Assembly (NCBI GenBank): GCA_023091665.1
Contig: JALJCQ010000030.1
Coordinates: 126,501 to 190,500, forward strand
Direction of reading: 5' to 3'
From: Pythium myriotylum
Lineage: Eukaryota; Oomycota; Peronosporomycetes; Pythiales; Pythiaceae
Length of the DNA stretch: 64,000 nt
The first letter of the stretch is position 1. Each line of letters begins with the position of its first letter. The notes beneath the pieces are model-generated. The model was not told where the DNA came from, ran no database searches, and worked only from the letters and a program-made list of their open reading frames with translations. Positions 32,355-41,093 of the stretch are shown piece by piece. A program made the position numbers and the translations under genes.

Positions 32355-34544
32355 CTAGATTAGCTGCTCAAACAACTGCTCTGCCGTCATATCACCCCTA
32401 CGCACTTGTTCGCGAAGCTTGAACAAGCTGTCGAAGAGTGAGTGACAAACTTTTGCTGTGTGCCCAGCGCGATGACAGTGATCGCAAACAGCGTTTTTCC
32501 AACACGCTTCAGTGTTATGACCTCGACGACCACAAACTTCACACGCGGCGAGCTGACGATTATCGTTCGTGGGGACGTTTTGTCTGGAGGGTGCTGCTGG
32601 TGGATAGAGTTGACGCCCTTCGACGACATTTACTCGGGGCTTCTCCGATTGTTGCCCTAGCTGTTGTGGAGTGCTCTTTTTCGCGTTTCCAGCCATTATG
32701 GCCTCTTGCTGGATTAGCACTCTCTCCAACTCTTGCATATTCTCTAGGTGACTGTAGCGGAGCTGTATGGGCAGCGTCTTCTCGAGAACCGAATCGAAGA
32801 ACAACTCGAGATGTTCGCGCAAATCCTTCGGGTCGTCTTCATAGTCGACACCGGCTTTCAGAGCGGCTGCATTGAGACGGTATAAATAATCAACGGGCTC
32901 CTCATCTTGGCGCTGAAACATCTTGAAGTAGGACCGTTGAACGGAGAGTGCATCTCGACAGTAGCGCTTATGGAAATGCTTGAGCGTCTTGGTCCAGCTT
33001 CTTCTCACCTCCTTCGGTAATTGCTTCCACCAAAATCGGACAGCACCACCTAGGTTATTGACAAATACTTCGAGTCGCTGCTCCTTGGTCCAATTGTACA
33101 AATTGGCTGCGTATGTAAAGTTGGCAAGCCAGCGAACGGCTTCCTCCACACTTCTATTGCGACCGTCGAACATGCGGAGTTGTACATTCTGGATGACGGC
33201 CATCGTAGATCTTCCAGTCGACTTGGTCGCGAACGGAAGGTCTTGAGCGAGCAATCCCTTATCGTCCCACTCATCCCCGTCACCTTCACTGTCGGACGAG
33301 TCGGAAGAAAGGATATCTTGCACCACGCGCACCGAATTCTTGCTTTTGACGTGCTTTCGCTTCTCCGAGGTACTCTCTTCGGCCGCCGAACCATCGGTAT
33401 CGGTATCCCTGTCTCGAGCTTCCTTCCTCGAAGTTTTCCGACTGGGTTTTTCCGCAACCTTAGATCCCTTCGCCTCGACTGCCGAATTCTTAGCCTTTCC
33501 TTTGGTTTTCTTCTGGACCGTCGACTTGACTTCGTCCACCGCGGCTTCTACTTCAGACATATCCATGGTCTTCAATGCGTCTAACGCTTCCATGGCGAAC
33601 TCGGGGCCGATGTCACTGTTGAGCGCAAGCTTGAGAAGAGCGCGCGCCGCAGGATCGTCATAGCTCAGCGCCCCCAGCGCCCGAACTGCGTCTTTCACGC
33701 TTACCTGCCCTTCTTCAGCCAATCGGAGCACCGCAGTCGCACCGACTTCAGCATCCTCCTCGTCTAATATGGCCCATGGATCACCTTCTGGTTTCGTCTT
33801 CTTCTTGGTGTTGGGGGTCGAGTCCTGACCGGAGAGTCCATCGAAATCGAGGGTCTTCTGTACGGGCAGAGCTTGGGCGCGTTCTTTGGTGTTCTTGAGG
33901 CTGACTTCGACGGTGTTCATAATCGAGTCTCCTTGAGCCGCGTCTACCGTCTCTTGGGTGACCTTCTGCACTTGTTTGGCGTGCGGTCGCGGGGTAAACA
34001 TAGCATCCTCCATGATCTTGTATACTGCTGGACCGAACTCTGCGCCCTTAGTCTGATAATACTTGAGCGAACACTCCCATTCATACTCCGAAACGAGCAA
34101 TGACGTCATATAGTCGGCATCTGCTAGCAGGGCTTCCGGAGGTACTGTCTTAATCAACCCAAACGTATCACGGCGAATTATCTCGTATCCCATCGCCTTG
34201 AATACTCGTTCCATAAACTCGATGACCTGATCATAGGTCTCGAAGTGCATGGAGAGCAACTTCTCACGGTCAAGCACTGAGATGTTGGCATTGGCCCATG
34301 ATTTTTTCTGGATCCGATAGGCGGAGAACCAGCTGGTCGGATCTGCTGAATGAGTCGTGATCATCCGGATGAATGTTTCTCGGATCGACACAGCTTCCGA
34401 GAACTTGTAGATCTTGTTGGTGTCCAACCGTCCTCCCACGGGTTGGAACGGAAGGTTGAGCACCGGCGCTTCCGACTTGGTCTCTTGTTGTGTTGATGCC
34501 ATCGTGCTTGTCTTGGGTTCGGCTTCTGACTCTGCTCCTGGCAT
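32355..34544 (-). CDS. Element C gag
   Basis: An uninterrupted frame of 729 codons from the ATG inside the primer binding site (MPGAESEAEPK) to TAG. N-terminal lineage-specific domain (EKLLSMHFETYDQVIEFMER, SEYEWECSLKYY) as in B. A charged, Lys/Ser-rich linker follows, then the Gag core (EEAVRWLANFTYAANLYNW, GGAVRFWWKQLP, FHKRYC) and two CCHC knuckles near codons 666-700: CEVCGRRGHNTEAC and CDHCHRAGHTAKVC. The coding sequence of the second knuckle contains a copy of the C word on the opposite strand (32473). Intact gag in an element without pol suggests that it still supplies its own capsid protein. Confidence 0.92.
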   Translation of the reverse strand: MPGAESEAEPKTSTMASTQQETKSEAPVLNLPFQPVGGRLDTNKIYKFSEAVSIRETFIRMITTHSADPTSWFSAYRIQKKSWANANISVLDREKLLSMHFETYDQVIEFMERVFKAMGYEIIRRDTFGLIKTVPPEALLADADYMTSLLVSEYEWECSLKYYQTKGAEFGPAVYKIMEDAMFTPRPHAKQVQKVTQETVDAAQGDSIMNTVEVSLKNTKERAQALPVQKTLDFDGLSGQDSTPNTKKKTKPEGDPWAILDEEDAEVGATAVLRLAEEGQVSVKDAVRALGALSYDDPAARALLKLALNSDIGPEFAMEALDALKTMDMSEVEAAVDEVKSTVQKKTKGKAKNSAVEAKGSKVAEKPSRKTSRKEARDRDTDTDGSAAEESTSEKRKHVKSKNSVRVVQDILSSDSSDSEGDGDEWDDKGLLAQDLPFATKSTGRSTMAVIQNVQLRMFDGRNRSVEEAVRWLANFTYAANLYNWTKEQRLEVFVNNLGGAVRFWWKQLPKEVRRSWTKTLKHFHKRYCRDALSVQRSYFKMFQRQDEEPVDYLYRLNAAALKAGVDYEDDPKDLREHLELFFDSVLEKTLPIQLRYSHLENMQELERVLIQQEAIMAGNAKKSTPQQLGQQSEKPRVNVVEGRQLYPPAAPSRQNVPTNDNRQLAACEVCGRRGHNTEACWKNAVCDHCHRAGHTAKVCHSLFDSLFKLREQVRRGDMTAEQLFEQLI

Positions 34545-34552
34545 ACGCACCA
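34534..34552 (-). promoter_or_regulatory. Primer binding site, element C
   Basis: Minus strand TGGTGCGTATGCCAGGAGC, two bases inside the 5' LTR. Identical to the sites of A, B and D. The gag ATG is at 34544-34542. Confidence 0.88.
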
Positions 34553-34554
34553 GA

Positions 34555-35509
34555 TGACGTGTAGTAGGGTCAAAATTCGCAGCTTACTGGCGTATGTGCT
34601 GGACTTGACACTTCCCACCGCCTTCGCAGACTTTAGGGAACTTGCTTGGACTTGTTCCAAACCGGACTTGTGACTCTCAGAACTCTTTGAAGCAAGAGTT
34701 AGAGCTTGGAACCCACCACGTATGACTGCCTCACACAGTCAACGGGCAAGCAATCGCAGCAGCAACGATCTTCAGCACCGAGTCCTCTCCACGTCCACTC
34801 AACACTGCAACGCCCGTGTACTCAGGGTGGTTGACAGTGATCGCAAACGGGAGCCTTTCGATACAAACGGGGTCTTGATTGGTTGACAGTGATCACAACC
34901 AGCGGAGTTGGACTGAACGAAACGCCCTTCCCACACTTGGATGTCCCTTCACCTCAGACCGGACTTGTTGACGCCGGCCGACTTCCCTGAGGTGAAGAGG
35001 AAGATCGCTATCGATTCACTTGAGCTTGACTTGGCAAATTGGGGAGTTTTTTACTTATCGTTTTTCCTACTCTGTGTTTTCCTGAAAAGTCGCCTAGGGG
35101 GCCCTTCCTTGAGATCTTTTGGTGAAGGGTCGCGATGTCACTATCGACCCTTCCGGTAGTGACCAGTTGGTCACTACCGATGATAATGTCACTATTCAAA
35201 GGAGGTCCCTATCCTAGCGGTTTCTGTCCTAAAATATGTACTGCAGTAGACTGCACTAGAATAAAAAGAACTTAGCTAATTCTTGGGCCGATCGCCGAAG
35301 CGCTACTTGAAATGACAGTGATTATAACCACTGTCAAAGACCCGGTTCTTGAACAACTTCCGATGACAGTGATCGTAACCACTGTCAAGGCTGGATCTTC
35401 ATCGACGATATACTTGGTACTCCCGGGCTCGGCGGCTGGAGCCTTCGCCGAAATCGTGGTGAGTCTTGCTACCACGATTGCCCGGGAAATCGCCAGCCAC
35501 TACACGTCA
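34555..35509 (-). repeat. Element C 5' LTR
   Basis: 955 bp, same as 25324-26278 as far as read. C words at 34832, 34884, 35313 and 35364, again in pairs 52 and 51 bp apart. Confidence 0.95.
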
Positions 35510-35857
35510 GGTCGACCGGCCGCCTGTTTTGGGTACCGTCGCGATCCGAAGTGATCAGTCTGGCCGAGGGCCTGGTGGTTTTGCCTGTGCTTCCTGCCAA
35601 GTCCCCGTAGGAGTTCTCCAAGAGCTCCGTCGTCTCCAAGCCGTTCTTTCTCGCTGCTTCTAGACTTGTGAGGGTCTAGTTGTAGTGTCGTGTCAGAGTT
35701 CCGGGCCTCCGCTTCAAAGAAGTTGTGATATCCGGGTCTGAAGCGAGTGTTCGAAGCACGCAAGATCCACCCCTTTCCTGAGAATATTGTTGCCGTCGGT
35801 GACTCAAGAGCGAGCCTACGTACGCCAGGTGCCCGTTTTTGATTCTGCCACACGACA
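35510..35857 (+). repeat. Element B 3' LTR, right part
   Basis: Begins with the second GGTC copy (35510-35513) and then matches 10062-10405 without gaps, with two substitutions noticed (near 35546 and 35657). B word at 35548. Ends CCACACGACA, followed by the target duplication CTCC (35858-35861). Confidence 0.95.
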
Positions 35858-35861
35858 CTCC

Positions 35862-37380
35862 TCAAGGCTCCACTTGTTCTCCGGGTTGAAGACCTTGATC
35901 GCGTCTGCCGGAATCACGTAGACGCCTCGCACCTCAGAGCCGACATCATCGTCGCGTTCACGCGCTCGCCTAGAGCCCCGAGACTTCTTCGATCGGCGCT
36001 TCTTAGTCGAGCCTCGCGAGCCTCGTCGATAGCTGTTATCCTAAAAGCTCGGATCCCCGGAGGAACTCTCGCTGTCGCTGTCTGACGACGTGTTCGCGTC
36101 GCGACGTGCTTGGCGTGGCGCTTCTAGAGTCGCGGGTGTGCTCAAGCGTCGACCCCTAGGTGGGTCTGACGCAGTCGCGGCGTAGGTGACGCTGGCCTTC
36201 GGTTCCCTGGGGAGACCTTGCGCTTGAATGACCGACTTCAAGGGACGGCTCGCCCCCTGGACAGGAAGCTTTGACTGGACTGTCGGCATGTCTTCGTCCG
36301 AGTCGGTGGAAACATCATCGAAGTTCAGTCCCCGGACGATCTGTCGCGTTGGCGTCAGGAACCCTGAGCTCGTGAGCGAGGGAACGCCTTCGACTTCCTT
36401 GGGAGACCCAGTCTCGGGAATGTCGCTGAGGACGACTCCGTCCGATACACCGCCGAGCTGTCCCTGGGCCCGTCGCTTCAGCTCCACTTGCTCGACACAT
36501 CGTGCCCAGGCTGTAACCTCATCCTCAAGGCACTCATAATCTGGCGAGCTTCGTTGAGAACGAAGTCGTGCCCTAGGGCTCGAGTCGTCGAGTAGTCGCC
36601 CCACGTTGGCACCAGGTTGGTGAAGGTGTATCCCGCCGAGGCGAGAGCTTCCTGGACCAAGGAGACTATGGCAACTCGATGGCTCGTGTTCAGCAGACTG
36701 CTGAAGAGTCGAGTGTCGTACGTCGACTTGGGGACGAAGACGCGATTCGCTCGGAGATACGTAAGCCATGAGGTCTGCACGCTGAGCTTGCGCAGAGTAC
36801 GTTGCGTCGCCAAGATGTAGTCGCTGGCTTCTTCGTGCGCAAGGTACTCGGTCGCACCAGTACTGCCGGGGAAGAGCTGCATGTTCGATCCCAGGGACCA
36901 CTTCCTGACCGCAGCTGCAGTGAGCTTCGAGTAGTCCAGGAGCAACTTGTTTTCCCGGTCGACGAGTCGCCGGACAACTTGTTGCTCTGGAGCGTCTGGG
37001 TCTTCGGCACCGCGAAACCCCTGGGCTTCCTGCAGCTGGCTGACAAGCGCAGTCGATCTTCTCCGGGGCGCGATGTCTTGCGCAGCTCTCTCCATGATGT
37101 CCAGCGTGACATCTCCCGGCTTCTCTTCCTCGATCAGTTCAAGCAGCCCCTGGGCAACCGGGTCCGGGTCTTCAGCCTTGCTCTCAGCTTGCCGAGCCAG
37201 AAGGTGCGCGCCCGCGGGATCGAGTGGAATCGGAGCCTGAGCGGCGGCACGGACGGCATCGGTCGGAACGGCTGGAGTAGCGAGGCCTTGAGGCTGAGCT
37301 GGGGCAGAAGCGTTGATGGCGTCGGCACGGTTCATCTTCTTCTTCGCACGCTTGCTGGCACCCGAGGTAGCTCCTGGCAT
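35862..37380 (-). pseudogene. Element A gag, N-terminal part
   Basis: Starts at the ATG in the primer binding site (MPGATSGASKRAKKKMNRAD). The first frame runs to 36478. Around 36510-36540 a one-base shift moves the coding sense to a second frame (DEVTAWARCVEQVELKRRAQ, then DVSTDSDEDMP), which meets a TAG at 36041-36043. The following in-frame codons (DNSYRRGSRGSTKKRRSKKS) are clearly still gag and lead to NKWSLEE at the B insertion point. So one frameshift and one stop precede the insertion. Confidence 0.87.
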
Positions 37381-37388
37381 ACGCACCA
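37370..37388 (-). promoter_or_regulatory. Primer binding site, element A
   Basis: Minus strand TGGTGCGTATGCCAGGAGC, two bases from the 5' LTR; ATG of gag at 37380-37378. Confidence 0.88.
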
Positions 37389-37390
37389 GT

Positions 37391-38447
37391 TGTGACGAAG
37401 TGGGTGGCCAGTTTGCGGAGCCTAGGGTGATAGTGAATTAATAGAATTAATACACCACCCTCCCTCACGTTGTGTATCCTTAAGCAGCTCTTCGAAGCTA
37501 CGTATCGGATGCGCCGAGCAAGGGTTCGTGCGAAGAAATCACACAGGCGTAGTGAGTAGTAACTAATAATAGTACACACTCAGGCAATCAGATACCTTAT
37601 TCCCCAGTGTACTGAGACAAAGGGTTTCAGGCTGTACCCCGGGGCAGAAACTTCCCGGGGGTGTCTCTAGGCGAACCGACCGATAACGGTAAAGCACTAG
37701 TGACAGTCTTTTGGTACGCTTTCTAGGAGCAGTTCCAACCAGGGAAAAGTCCTCTAATCGCAATACCGGGAATATGCAAATATGGAATACCAAGGATCTG
37801 GCGTGAGCCAATATCCCAGGTAAATAGTTCAGGGGAAAGGGTGCTACAACACTTTGACACTCGGTCTAAGCGTCTCGCCCCCAGGAACCCGACACACACA
37901 AACACACCACACGCAGCTACGCTAATCGGTTACCTTGGTAAGTCGCCGATCGCTACCCAGTACCCCGGGTCACTGCGATGGTATGGTTGGATGGGCCGAC
38001 ACTGGCAGGAAAGGCGCTTGTGCAGATCGAGGCAAAATGTAGAGTCTTATTAGATGTTCTTTCTAGATACTAGCGGCGGTCGCTTTCTCCAAGGGATCCC
38101 CCTTGGGAGACCTTTGAGTGCGACCCTTCCCGGGGTCGGCTCCCTGTAATCCATAATAGATCCTAGGGGGCAACCCCTCGGATCAGTCGCTCTGATTCAA
38201 CTGTCGAATAAACTACCTCTACAGGCCTAATATGTAAACATACAAACGGGTCTGAACCCAACCCGGCTATACCTGAAAGGTCACAGCCGAGTACCTTCGC
38301 CCCAGGGTATTCGCCCCCCGGGAGCTTGGGAGTGACCATCACTCCTTACCATCATTCCGCACAAAGGCCCGGACCCAACCGCGGTCCCGATGGAAGCGGT
38401 CTTAACCGACATCCCCCGGAGGGATTTTGACCAGTGACTTCGTCACA
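37391..38447 (-). repeat. Element A 5' LTR
   Basis: 1057 bp with ends TGTGACGAAG and CTTCGTCACA in plus-strand text. About 14 differences from 635-1692 by eye, spread along the length. Followed by ATTC (38448-38451), the target duplication in the MULE gene. Confidence 0.94.
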
Positions 38448-39589
38448 ATTCTGACTGGGCAAAACCCCAGCAACAGCTCCACCCACACCCGAGAACCACG
38501 TACCCCATGGCGCAAAGAAATAATTTCCCGGAACTACGCCACATACTCCAGCTCACCATCAGCAGTCCATTTTTCCACGCACACTTGCCCAACGGCCTCG
38601 AACTGTTCTCGGGCGCGCGCATCGCGCATCCACTGAATGTGCGGGTAAATCACGTCCTCGTAGTAGCCCCTCGTCTTGAGTAGCGCTACCTTCTCTCTAC
38701 TCTTCTGCACGAAGTGAGGCCAGCAATTCAGGAGTTGGATCGCGGGCCACTCAGCCGAAAAGGCGTTAGCGATGGCACTGGAGTGGTCGAGACTGCCGAA
38801 CCGGAGCTTGACGTCCATACCGAAGATCGATTGGCTAAATTCGCGCGTCGCCGAGAATATCGCACGGTACGCCGCCTCATTTTCTGTATGGACAAACATG
38901 AACGTCCAAGGGACGAAATGCTTCGAGTACACTCCCCGACCATAATAGGTACTGAACGTACAAAAATTGACGAGAGTCCACCCGCCAAAATGGAGCTTGT
39001 AAGTCCCATCAGTCGCTCCAAACAACCCTTCCTCATGCTGCCCGAGATCGGCGAATATTGGGCTAGCTCCACCGCTGAGTGTTGCGTTGGCTTCAGCTAG
39101 CATCACTGGCGCAATCCCCTTCTTGCGTTTTCCTGGAACGTCACCGTGGATGCCACTTTCTTCGAGAGCGAACGATGATATTCCACGGTCGTCAACGCTG
39201 CAGACGAGGCGGATGAACTTTGGGCAGTCTTCATGAGAAACACAACGGTAGATGCGTGTATCGGAGTCGGAGCCCTGGTTGTACAGAAAACGGTAGGACT
39301 GCCCGTCGCGTAGTTGCATTGTTGCCAAAGCCTCATGGATAGATCCATGTGTGGAGAGGTACTCGAAGCGGCGCTTCCCCACAACCTCCTGCGTGCCTTC
39401 CTCTACGGGAACGAGACCGTCCTCCATTCTTCTTGCTCGTGTTACACCCGAGATTTTGTGAATGGCCTCTACTGTGGCAAAGTGAACCTTCAGCAGGCAA
39501 GCGTGAGCGCGGGAGCGCGCCAGAATGGTTTGCAAAGCGCGGGATGAGCTCCCAGCCACGAGTGTCCTGACACAGTTCAGGAATCGCAC
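38448..39589 (-). pseudogene. Mutator-like (MULE) transposase, 5' half
   Basis: A frame from about 39589 to 38534. A WRKY/FLYWCH-like zinc finger sits near YRCVSHEDCPKFIRLVCS with a later His pair. The DDE core has ATDGTYKLHFGGWTL (first Asp) and SLDHSSAIANAFSAEWP (second Asp), then NCWPHFVQKSREK. The third acidic residue is expected in the other half (71-616). After TADGELEYVA a stop occurs. A one-base shift restores the family-like APWGTWFSGVGGAVAGVLPS, ending in QN at the insertion point of A. So the gene had at least one frameshift besides the insertion. The true start is uncertain; an ATG after RARR (MEDGLV) is possible. Confidence 0.85.
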
Positions 39590-39889
39590 TTAATACGCAC
39601 TTAAAGTATATTTCGTACTTTAAAGAGAATTCGTACTTTAGAGAGAAAAGTTAGAGTTTCTGTTAGCGCCTTATATATAAGTCCACTTGGGAAATTCCCT
39701 CGTCGGGTTGTTACTCGATTCCCCCCCCCCCCCCCCCCCCCCGCTACTCGTTAAAAATCTGCGACCGTTGTCGAGCGCGGCGTGAAGTCCAAGGAGAAGG
39801 CCGTGCTACATGGCTTGGTTGTTCGTGGTTGTCGCATCTGCGAGGCTGTTCGCAGAACCTGAGGATCGGCATCGCGAACAAGATCTACA
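39590..39889. other. Upstream region of the MULE gene with a run of 22 C
   Basis: AT-rich upstream region with two similar TTCGTACTTTA blocks near 39610 and 39632 and a TATATATAA at about 39672, a possible promoter for the MULE gene on the minus strand. At 39721-39742 is an unbroken run of 22 C, flanked by TTACTCG and CTACTCG. No gene seen. Confidence 0.5.
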
Positions 39890-39961
39890 ATGACCGCCCC
39901 TGCGCCTCCTGGGCCAGGGTTTCCGCGAGATCTCCCGTCGAAAAAGAGGACTCGCGTGGCA
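39890..39961 (+). pseudogene. RNase H-like gene, 5' fragment
   Basis: From the ATG at 39890 the frame reads MTAPAPPGPGFPRDLPSKKR and on to VA at the GGCA target duplication (39958-39961). Removing the D LTR and one GGCA, it continues in frame as GLPLDRLQLNHHHIM at 41098 (and 63076). This in-frame join supports the LTR boundary. The product is only recognised further downstream as RNase H-like. Confidence 0.5.
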
Positions 39962-41093
39962 TGTGATGAAGTGCGCTGCCTTTTCGCTAGCTCCTGGAGC
40001 TGGAAAAGGGTATAGACCTAGCGTGTATATGGGAAATACACGCAGGCGAACTTGGACCCGTTGTGAAAACCCAAGTTCTGGCTTCGTACCTCACGTTATG
40101 TATCCCTTGACCGGTTCTTTTGAGCTTTGAAGTATGGGGAAATACGTCCACTTGGAGTATTCCACCAACCCAAGATGGCTCAACCAGCTCTAGGTAACGA
40201 TGAGGACCAGTCTTTTAATACACAAATACAAACGACACACGTAGACCCAGGACGGAAGCCTAACTTCGATCCGCTGGGTCTCGCCTGGGACGGAGGACAA
40301 CCTCGATCCGCCAGGACACTGGAAATCCCCTCTGGGATCTGGGAAACTCTCTCTCAATCAAATGAAGTGTATTACTTTAACTGGGGAACTACGGCCAGTT
40401 CCCAGCTATCGCAACACAAGAATACGCAGGAATATGGAGTGCTCCAGGTCTCTAGTACAAACTAGTACCCTTCGCAGGTGCCTCAAGGGCTGGAAAGGGG
40501 GTTGGCTCCTCTCCTCACTCGCAAACACACCAATACCCACGCACCAGCAGCCAGACACACGCGCACACAGTCCACTACGGCAAATCCAACACACGCAGGC
40601 TTACCTTGTGGCGTAGACGCTGGGTCCTCCCGCGGTTCGACGGAGGAGACTTGGGGAGTTGAGAGCAAAAAGCGAAGTCTTTTGAATACAGGGTAAAACC
40701 CTAAGGGGAGCCAGGAACTGGCTCCCTGAACCCTACCTACTTAACTACCAGATCTGATAATAACCCTACTCTGTGTGGTCTAACTGGAAATTGCACAATC
40801 CGAACTGGGAAAACCGGTAAAAACCAGTTTCCGGAATGGATGAATCTGGTCAACATCCGGAGAAAGCCAGCTCAAACCAGACAGAAAATCACCCACTGGG
40901 AAGGTCCAGTGGATGAACCCAGCTCCTGGCACACTGTGCCAGACTGGAAAGGTGGGTGAGTAGCTGGTACAGTGTACCAGGCTACTGCCACCTACTAACT
41001 CTTGTCATTTAATTTCCTAGTCAACTAATCCAGCTCTGTGCCAGCTCCCACAACTTGGGACCAGGCAGCGAGAGACGAGGGCACTTCGTCTCA
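39962..41093 (-). repeat. Element D LTR, left copy
   Basis: 1132 bp, same length as 61940-63071, with two differences noticed. Ends TGTGATGAAGTGC and GCACTTCGTCTCA form imperfect inverted termini, similar to those of A. It is flanked on both sides by GGCA (39958-39961 and 41094-41097), as a solo LTR would be, and is followed by the same gene flank that follows the right LTR. Confidence 0.85.

Larger units (their letters stand above)
25324..35509 (-). mobile_element. Element C: pol-less LTR retrotransposon with gag and a decayed helicase gene
   Basis: LTRs of 955 bp (25324-26278 and 34555-35509) with perfect inverted ends TGACGTGTAG and CTACACGTCA; target duplication GGTC (25320-25323, 35510-35513). 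The internal minus-strand order is primer binding site, gag (intact), 3.9 kb of repeat-rich non-coding DNA, then a decayed helicase frame that runs into the 3' LTR. No RT, RNase H, protease or integrase motif is found on either strand. LTRs look identical, so this copy moved recently and must have used enzymes from another element, plausibly B or a close relative with the same primer binding site. Confidence 0.93.
9610..35857 (+). mobile_element. Element B: Ty3/Gypsy retrotransposon with a Myb-helicase third gene (interrupted by C)
   Basis: The element lies inside gag of A, flanked by the duplication CTCC (9606-9609 and 35858-35861). The 5' LTR is 9610-10405; the 3' LTR is 24872-25323 plus 35514-35857, split by element C. 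Without C the element is about 16.1 kb, large for Ty3/Gypsy. Order: LTR, primer binding site, gag, protease, RT, two RNase H domains, integrase, chromodomain, 2-kb spacer, Myb/SANT-helicase gene, LTR. The LTRs differ at only two positions by eye, so insertion was recent. Frameshifts in gag and at the protease-pol junction and one TGA in the third gene are the visible defects. Confidence 0.93.
635..38447 (-). mobile_element. Element A: Ty3/Gypsy chromovirus-type LTR retrotransposon (interrupted by B)
   Basis: Direct LTRs lie at 635-1692 and 37391-38447. The internal order on the minus strand is primer binding site, gag, protease, reverse transcriptase, two RNase H domains, integrase and chromodomain. 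The element is split at 9609/35862 by element B. Right flank ATTC (38448-38451) is one target duplication; its partner is found as GAAT at 71-74 because the left flank has been inverted. The LTRs differ at about 14 positions by eye, and the coding region has two in-frame stops and two frameshifts besides the insertion, so A is dead and older than B and C. I find no third gene after pol. Confidence 0.92.

Noticed and set aside
36041..36901. Separate 286-codon gene in gag of A
   Set aside because: It is the continuation of gag after a one-base frameshift.
40127..40465. 112-codon frame repeated in both D LTRs (also 62105-62443)
   Set aside because: Identical because the LTRs are identical; no domain. 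Kept as LTR sequence.
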